From positions 1 to 9,421 of the forward strand of contig NZ_CALLXM010000128.1 of the NCBI RefSeq assembly GCF_937875265.1: DNA of 9,421 bases, read 5' to 3'. Below, one piece after another: positions 4,398 through 9,421 of the stretch. The notes under the pieces are model-generated. The model was not told the DNA's origin. It searched no databases and worked only from the letters and a program-made list of their open reading frames with translations. The DNA is from an uncultured Acetobacter sp. Lineage in GTDB: Bacteria > Pseudomonadota > Alphaproteobacteria > Acetobacterales > Acetobacteraceae. Both the position numbers and the translations under genes were made by a program. The stretch's first letter is position 1. Each line of letters begins with the position of its first letter.

Positions 4398-6731
4398 ATG
4401 AATGTGATTGCTAAAGAGAGCGCATGGAGCCATGCGGGCCTTACGCGGATGGTCCGGACGCTTTCTGAAGAACAGAGGCTTATTTTTGGCTGGATGGCGG
4501 GGCTGGTGCTGGCTGGTACTGGTTTGCTTCCGCCTTCACATTTTTTGTGTCTGTCGTGTTGTTGTAGCGTGGAAGAGAAAGGTGCTGAGCGTTCCTGTGA
4601 GGGACGCCCGGTTTGCCCTCAGTGCAAAGAACCTGCCCATCCCCATGTATGTCTCTCTCCGGTTAGGGACGAATGGACTGGCTGGCACGCCTTCAGCAAA
4701 AACGCTAATCCGGATTTTGAGGCCCCCTTTTATTACCAGACGCTGGCTGAAACAGTCAGAACTATATTTACAGATGAGGGCTTGAAAGCCGCTCCGGATG
4801 GCGCATTCGGGTTGCTGCGGGATCTGGTAGATCGACGGCATATTCAGGATATTATTCCTCTTCTCGGGCGGCTTTGTCTGGAACTGCGTGACGAGCAGAG
4901 GGAAGCCGCTGTGCAACGCGCGCTCTGTCATCTGTTCGGCGCGTTTTGTCTTGCAGCTCAGCTTCCGTCTATCGCCAGCATTGCCTATGGTCGGTATAGG
5001 GATGCGAGGGCTGCTCTGGCGGTGGCAGCACAGGCGAAGAAGGCTGCCTGGTCAGACTATCGTGGCAGATATGAGCGTCTGTCCGCCCGGTGTGGTGGCG
5101 GCATGGAGCAGGTCATCACGCAGCGGGCAGAGCAGTGCAGAGTGCTCTCACAGCGCCTGGACCTTGCCTCCACAGCCTCTCATGCTGTCCGACTGCAGCG
5201 TGCAAGCCGTCAGCTGAATGGGCTGACAGAGTTCCGTGTGTATAAAAAAAGGCTGTATCGGGCGCTGGGCCGCATTACCGCGTCTTATCGGAAAGACCTT
5301 GCTCACCATATCGGGGAAATTCTGGCCAGTTGCCACCATGTGCCAACTCATGCCGTGGCCAGGCTCTCCGAACTGATGGACAACAGGACTCTGCCAACAC
5401 GTCTTGTGGACGACCAGCTTGTTCATGGCTGGATAGAGGGGGGAGGAAACGGTGCCTCCATGGTTGCCGCGCGCGCGGCAGAACATCTCGCGCTTGGATG
5501 GGTCAGAGGCTGGGTGCCTGTGTCAGATGACGTTCAGGATATGTCACGGCTACAGATTGAAAATCCACAGGACAGGCGCTGGATACAGGGGGATATCAGC
5601 CGCATTGAGGCAGAAGGCGGTCAGGAAGTCTTCTATGATGTGAAAAATACTTACGTGCGTGCTGGGCGGTATAGCCATCTGGGTGTTCGGCACAAACGCC
5701 CCGGAAAAACTACTGGAATCAGCTACATTGGTACCCTCACGCGTGCTGATGATCGTACTGTGTGGAGAACGGAGGATGATGCCCGCCGTTCTTCCGTGCC
5801 ACTTTCTGTCACGGGGATTTATAATGAGCATGTTGTGAAGGCCGTTAAGGCATTTGCGGCGGACACTACGCCTTGCGTTGCCGTGGAGCCGGTTGATCTC
5901 TGGGGTGCTGATATTGAAGGAAGGGACAACACGCGTGTGCCAGCCTTCCTGTTTGTCATGCCGCGTGCTGCCTGGAACCCGTTTCGCGCAACTGGGGCAC
6001 GGAAACGCTTTCTGGCCTGTCTGAATGAGCATGTCCCTAAAGATATTTTGAAAGTCTTTGTAACAGAAGACACTTTTATCACGGCAGAGGGTAAGACATC
6101 TTTTTCTGTTCGCATTGAAGCGTTGCTGAGAGAAGCATTGGTGACCGGACGGGCACCTCAGTTACCCTTTGTGTATTGCACTGTTCTGGATGCTCTGGTT
6201 GCGCAATTTAATGACCAGATCAAAGGTGTTTCGTGGGGGAGCGTGCAGGTCTTCCTGCGGGAAACGGAGCAGATCTTTTTTGGCGAGGGGTACACAATGC
6301 CTCTTGGCGCATGGGACCCATCAGAGTCTCTGCGTCTTGTGATGCAGGCGTTCAGGATGTTTCTGGAGACGCTCCGGGGCGGACAAAAAACGGATAATCT
6401 ACCCACGTTGACCCGAATTGAGATCAGTAAAGCCGGGACAATTTTTGCCCGAACCGCAAAGGGGGAAAGGCTCACGTTAGTGTCCCGCTGCGACAAAAAA
6501 TATCTTGTCGGACAGGAGCCGCCTCGGTATTCCTTAGGGCAGAGTCAGACATGCAAGTCCTGGCCACTTATTTTTGGAAATGATAACGGGCAGGTTTTCG
6601 GCCTGCCCGCGGCTTATTCCTGCGGTAAATGCGGACGTTTGTTGTGCAATAAAGGTCATGGTTGTCCGGGCGCAGACCCTGATGATCCGACCTGCCTGTG
6701 GAACATCAAAAGGAATGGTCTGACAGTCTGA
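4398..6731 (+). CDS. Unrecognised 777-residue protein with terminal Cys clusters and a PD-(D/E)XK-like motif
   Basis: I do not recognise this protein. The N-terminus has a hydrophobic stretch (about 28-50), then a zinc-ribbon-like cluster: C51, C54-C56, C67, C73, C76, H81, H83, C85. Residues 135-320 look largely helical and charged, possibly partly coiled. Residues 352-420 resemble a PD-(D/E)XK nuclease core: an AAEHLALGWV helix, then GDIS (D399), then VFYDVKNTY with D414-x-K416. A further region of about 470-660 has no motif I can name. The C-terminus has a second putative metal site: C742, C745, C750, H754, C756, C766. ATG 4398 gives the longest frame but lacks a clear Shine-Dalgarno; Met18 and Met33 are alternatives. 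The frame is unbroken and shows plausible codon use. GC looks lower than in flanking genes, hinting at transfer. No partner gene adjoins it. A nuclease or defence role is inference only. Confidence 0.85.
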   Translation: MNVIAKESAWSHAGLTRMVRTLSEEQRLIFGWMAGLVLAGTGLLPPSHFLCLSCCCSVEEKGAERSCEGRPVCPQCKEPAHPHVCLSPVRDEWTGWHAFSKNANPDFEAPFYYQTLAETVRTIFTDEGLKAAPDGAFGLLRDLVDRRHIQDIIPLLGRLCLELRDEQREAAVQRALCHLFGAFCLAAQLPSIASIAYGRYRDARAALAVAAQAKKAAWSDYRGRYERLSARCGGGMEQVITQRAEQCRVLSQRLDLASTASHAVRLQRASRQLNGLTEFRVYKKRLYRALGRITASYRKDLAHHIGEILASCHHVPTHAVARLSELMDNRTLPTRLVDDQLVHGWIEGGGNGASMVAARAAEHLALGWVRGWVPVSDDVQDMSRLQIENPQDRRWIQGDISRIEAEGGQEVFYDVKNTYVRAGRYSHLGVRHKRPGKTTGISYIGTLTRADDRTVWRTEDDARRSSVPLSVTGIYNEHVVKAVKAFAADTTPCVAVEPVDLWGADIEGRDNTRVPAFLFVMPRAAWNPFRATGARKRFLACLNEHVPKDILKVFVTEDTFITAEGKTSFSVRIEALLREALVTGRAPQLPFVYCTVLDALVAQFNDQIKGVSWGSVQVFLRETEQIFFGEGYTMPLGAWDPSESLRLVMQAFRMFLETLRGGQKTDNLPTLTRIEISKAGTIFARTAKGERLTLVSRCDKKYLVGQEPPRYSLGQSQTCKSWPLIFGNDNGQVFGLPAAYSCGKCGRLLCNKGHGCPGADPDDPTCLWNIKRNGLTV

Positions 6732-6755
6732 CACGCAGGAACGGTCCTGTGCGTG
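6732..6755 (+). other. Stem-loop just after the stop of the 777-residue gene
   Basis: CACGC plus AGGA (6732-6740) pair with TCCT plus GCGTG (6745-6755) around an ACGG tetraloop, with a two-base GT bulge. No T-run follows on the plus strand. It may protect or shape the 3' end together with the stronger stem at 6763-6797. Confidence 0.35.
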
Positions 6756-6762
6756 AAATGAA

Positions 6763-6797
6763 AAACAGGCCCGCCACGGAGTGTGATGGGCCTGTTT
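6763..6797 (-). terminator. Intrinsic terminator of the TonB-dependent receptor gene
   Basis: AAACAGGCCC (6763-6772) pairs perfectly with GGGCCTGTTT (6788-6797), a 10-bp stem with a 15-base loop. On the minus strand the stem runs into TTTTTCATTT, a good U-tract, about 30 bases after the receptor stop codon. On the plus strand only a short T-run is present, so it serves the convergent 777-residue gene less well. Confidence 0.8.
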
Positions 6798-6828
6798 CAT
6801 GTTCTATCTGCTTTTTGAAAAAAGCGTT

Positions 6829-9204
6829 TTAGAACTCAGCAGAAACGGTGAAGTGATACACACGCGGCAGGCCTGCATACAGGCTGGATGCTGCGCCGGA
6901 TGTGCCGCTGGGAGCGCCTGTGAAAACAGAAGCCCAGTAGCGTTCGTTCGTTGCGTTGCTTACCCCAAAGCGGAGAACCATCGGGAACTTGTGCGCCGCG
7001 CGGAAGGTATAGCGCGTGCCCAGATCCAGCGTGGTGTAGGAGCCGGTATGCAGTGTGTTGGTCACGTTTGCCGCACGGTTGCCCATGTAATGCATGTTGG
7101 CATTGAACGCCCAGTTAGAGGCGAAGGAACCAAAAGATGCAGGCAGGCGGTAGTCCAGCAGCAGGTTAGCCTGAAGCGGGGCCGCTCCAACAATTTCCTT
7201 GCGGTTCAGGGAGGATGAGCCAGCGTTCACCAGTTCAGCATCCAGCCAGGTCATACCGGCAAGAACGGACAGGTTAGGCAGCACTTCACCTGAAATCTGT
7301 GCTTCCACACCGTAGTTCCGCTGCGTTCCGCCATACTGATACGTCTGGCAGTTGGTCATGGCGGCACAGCCTGCATTCGGGTTGGATGCGGCAACATACA
7401 TGGCGTAGGGGGACGTCATGCGGAAGCCTGCCACGTTAAACTGCATGGTATTGTAACGCAGTTTGTAACCCACTTCATATTCTTCAGAATGTGCCGCGGG
7501 CAGCGCGATATTCGTATTGGTGTAGCTCGTGCTGTTGGGCGTGACAGGCCCAGCTTCAATTGACCGACCATAGGTGAAGTAGAATGTCTGGTTATCGGTC
7601 GGCTTGTACATAATGCTGGTGGTCGGGCTGAATGCTGCGGAGGTCTGGAACGTGTTCCGCAAAGCACTTTTGGAGTTCAGAGCGCCTTGCTGATGGATCC
7701 AGCCCCAGGACAGGGTGCCCATAATGGACCAGTGTTTGTTCAGTTTCAGGGTGTCACCCACAATGAAAGACTGGCTCATGATGCTGCTGGATTTATAGCT
7801 GCCATGATAATAAGGCTGCGTGCCACCGTTCGGGCTGCCGCCATACATGTTATGGATGCCCAGATTCTGCGCAGCGGTTGAAGCGCCGACAGGGTTGTAG
7901 TTCCCCATCATGTAACCGTTGGTGCCAACCACCAGATCATGCCGGACCGGGCCTGTGTAAAAACGTCCGTTAAGATAAGCCATGTTACTGCCAACACGGA
8001 AATCATTCGCGGTGGTGGTGGCAGTGGCTTTTGAACTGAACCAGCCATCGCTCCCACGCAGGCCGCCACAGGTTTTGCCCCCGTCACACAGCGTATCGGC
8101 GACACCAAAGGCCTGCCGGGCTGCGTCCTGATACAGGCCACCTAGCGTGAAGCTCCAGTTCTTGTTGAACTGGTGCTTGATTTTGCCCATGAACGTATTG
8201 GTTTCCATGTTGTAGCCGCTCCACTCGGGAGCGAGGCGCTTGCCCAGATCCGGTGCTTCGGGGAGCTTGTTGCCACCAACACCGGTTGCCAGAATACCAA
8301 AACCGGGGGCATCGCCACGCTGGTCATAGGTGTAATGGCTGGCGTCAATTTCGATAACTGTCTTTTCATCAAGGTGAAAATCGAAATCCGCGCTGACCAT
8401 CTCACGGCGGACCGAGCTGCCCTGCGTATAGGCCGTGCCATTGGCATGCAGCATGTTCAGGCGGTAGCCAAACCAGCCGTTCCGGCCAAGACGACCAGAA
8501 ATATCGCCATTCACCGTGGGGGTGCCGATGGAATCCACACCAACAGAAAGGCGTTCAGTCCGCCGGTCTGTCGGGCGTTTAAGCGTGTATTCAAAAACAC
8601 CAGCTGGGTTTTCAGGGCCATACATCGCCCCTGCCAGACCATTGAGAACCTGAAGGTTATCAATCCATTCCGCCGGGTAAGGCGTGGTGGACACCACGTT
8701 CAGGCCATCCAGGCGAGAGTTGGCCACCACATCGGCTTCAAACCCGCGAGACTGCGGGCGGGAGGTGTTGGGGTCGCCTCGTATTTCCAGCTGCACGGAC
8801 GGCAGATACTGCGCCATGTCATTCAGGTTACGGATCTGCTGGTTGACCACAACGTCATGCGTAACACCCATGACAGAATAAGGCGTATCCAGCGTGTCCC
8901 GGTTTCCCAGCGGGCCAAGATAGACAACCTTGTTCATGTATTTGGCGGCTGTGCCATCGGCGGCGTGGTGACCGTGGACGTTCACGGTTTCCCCATTGGA
9001 CCCGTCCAGAATCCCCGCGATGGGGCCTTCTGCGGCGGCCTTTTTAGGGGGGGCAGGCTTTTTGGCGGCTGCGGCTTTAACAGCGACCGGTTTGCCGGGC
9101 GTGCCCTGCTGAGCAGGAGCGGGCGTTGAGGCCAGAGCGGAGCTGGTCAGCAGGAGTGCGCCAAACGTTCCTGTAGCGAAGAAAAGATGAAAACGATCGT
9201 GCAT
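6829..9204 (-). CDS. TonB-dependent outer-membrane receptor, siderophore type
   Basis: An outer-membrane gated channel that takes up a ligand, most likely a ferric siderophore, using TonB-ExbB-ExbD energy. The 791 residues are a normal length. A signal peptide covers about 1-25 (hydrophobic core, then SSALA before S26). Next is a low-complexity Ala/Lys/Pro linker (about 27-60), then a TonB-box-like ETVNVHG (72-78). The plug covers about 90-212, with LDTPYSV, the SRGF segment (152-155) and VLNGLAGAMYGPENPAGVFEY (187-206). The 22-strand barrel fills the rest, with LPAAHSEEYEVGYKLRY near 568-584 and the C-terminal Phe typical of barrel proteins. Cys pairs C373/C379 and C613/C619 probably form disulfides in surface loops. 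No STN signalling domain is seen. ATG 9204 has no good Shine-Dalgarno, but an in-frame TAG lies nine codons upstream and no other start fits. The substrate cannot be named. Confidence 0.92.
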   Translation of the reverse strand: MHDRFHLFFATGTFGALLLTSSALASTPAPAQQGTPGKPVAVKAAAAKKPAPPKKAAAEGPIAGILDGSNGETVNVHGHHAADGTAAKYMNKVVYLGPLGNRDTLDTPYSVMGVTHDVVVNQQIRNLNDMAQYLPSVQLEIRGDPNTSRPQSRGFEADVVANSRLDGLNVVSTTPYPAEWIDNLQVLNGLAGAMYGPENPAGVFEYTLKRPTDRRTERLSVGVDSIGTPTVNGDISGRLGRNGWFGYRLNMLHANGTAYTQGSSVRREMVSADFDFHLDEKTVIEIDASHYTYDQRGDAPGFGILATGVGGNKLPEAPDLGKRLAPEWSGYNMETNTFMGKIKHQFNKNWSFTLGGLYQDAARQAFGVADTLCDGGKTCGGLRGSDGWFSSKATATTTANDFRVGSNMAYLNGRFYTGPVRHDLVVGTNGYMMGNYNPVGASTAAQNLGIHNMYGGSPNGGTQPYYHGSYKSSSIMSQSFIVGDTLKLNKHWSIMGTLSWGWIHQQGALNSKSALRNTFQTSAAFSPTTSIMYKPTDNQTFYFTYGRSIEAGPVTPNSTSYTNTNIALPAAHSEEYEVGYKLRYNTMQFNVAGFRMTSPYAMYVAASNPNAGCAAMTNCQTYQYGGTQRNYGVEAQISGEVLPNLSVLAGMTWLDAELVNAGSSSLNRKEIVGAAPLQANLLLDYRLPASFGSFASNWAFNANMHYMGNRAANVTNTLHTGSYTTLDLGTRYTFRAAHKFPMVLRFGVSNATNERYWASVFTGAPSGTSGAASSLYAGLPRVYHFTVSAEF

Positions 9205-9421
9205 GGATCTGGCGGGTCCGGGCTATGAAAGAACAAAATATGCGCTGGTTCTGCCGAGCCGGAGGGGCGTTGTCCATATATAGCCAGACATAAACCTGTA
9301 TATGGAGGAATATAATCAGAGAGTGATGCCAGAATAATACAGTTTCGCGGTTTTCCACCGGAGAGAGAGCGAAATAACGCTGCTTTATGTATGACTGTAT
9401 TCCGAAAAACGTATCAGGTGC
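9205..9421 (-). promoter_or_regulatory. Upstream region of the TonB-dependent receptor gene
   Basis: No supported gene lies here. The best -10 candidate on the minus strand is TATATA (9282-9277), which would give a leader of about 65 bases. Its -35 zone overlaps an AT-rich dyad, TATAT-N6-ATATA (9299-9314), that could be an operator. I cannot match a classical 19-bp Fur box or an Irr-type TTTAGAA element by eye. The leader has no clear Shine-Dalgarno before the ATG. Confidence 0.35.

Noticed and set aside
4408..4785. Alternative plus-strand frame over the start of the 777-residue gene, considered as a sign of a frameshift
   Set aside because: The 777-residue frame is open throughout and carries the CxxC pairs and sensible composition. 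The other frame looks like random Trp/Arg/Leu-rich sequence.
8173..9129. Long plus-strand open frame opposite the TonB-dependent receptor gene
   Set aside because: It is antisense to a clear receptor coding region, and its translation shows no family motif. Long antisense frames are common in GC-rich genes.
9077..9358. Minus-strand 93-codon frame overlapping the receptor start
   Set aside because: It overlaps the signal peptide coding part of the receptor in another frame. The receptor frame is clearly the coding one.
1..9421. CRISPR array, insertion sequence, tRNA, rRNA or integrase
   Set aside because: I found no regularly spaced repeats, no transposase-like or integrase-like translation, no terminal inverted repeats and no tRNA-like cloverleaf by eye.

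Overview
The window reads as chromosomal DNA of an acetic acid bacterium (Acetobacteraceae, most like Acetobacter or a near relative). The evidence is fairly GC-rich coding DNA, a short-chain dehydrogenase very close to what I remember of the Gluconobacter oxydans xylitol dehydrogenase, a eukaryote-like NADP isocitrate dehydrogenase, and a TonB-dependent receptor with an Ala/Lys/Pro-rich N-terminal linker. The organism call is inference from protein resemblance; no rRNA, tRNA or other marker is present.

Layout from left to right. (1) 1-812, minus: first 270 codons of icd, running off the left edge. (2) 813-1068: divergent intergenic region with a dyad in the icd leader, back-to-back -10-like sequences, and a strong Shine-Dalgarno in front of a 5-codon leader ORF whose stop overlaps the next start (ATGA). 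(3) 1069-2595, plus: proton-coupled di/tripeptide transporter of the POT family. (4) A stem-loop at 2602-2634 between convergent genes. (5) 4143-2638, minus: a probable two-gene operon, grxB (glutaredoxin 2, TTG start) followed 63 bp later by a xylitol-dehydrogenase-like SDR. (6) 4144-4397: divergent intergenic region, AT-rich near the right-hand gene. (7) 4398-6731, plus: a 777-residue protein I do not recognise, with Cys clusters near both ends and a central motif that resembles a PD-(D/E)XK nuclease core. (8) A strong terminator at 6763-6797. (9) 9204-6829, minus: a complete TonB-dependent siderophore-type receptor with about 217 bp of its upstream region.

Most genes are ordinary metabolism and transport: TCA cycle, peptide uptake, thiol redox, polyol oxidation and ferric-siderophore uptake. 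They do not form one pathway. The exception is the 777-residue gene. It stands alone between convergent and divergent housekeeping genes, has no good ribosome binding site, seems lower in GC than its neighbours, and has no partner gene. It is the best candidate for something undescribed, possibly a single-gene defence or DNA-processing protein, but that function is inference from weak motifs. I saw no CRISPR array, insertion sequence, integrase, tRNA or rRNA.
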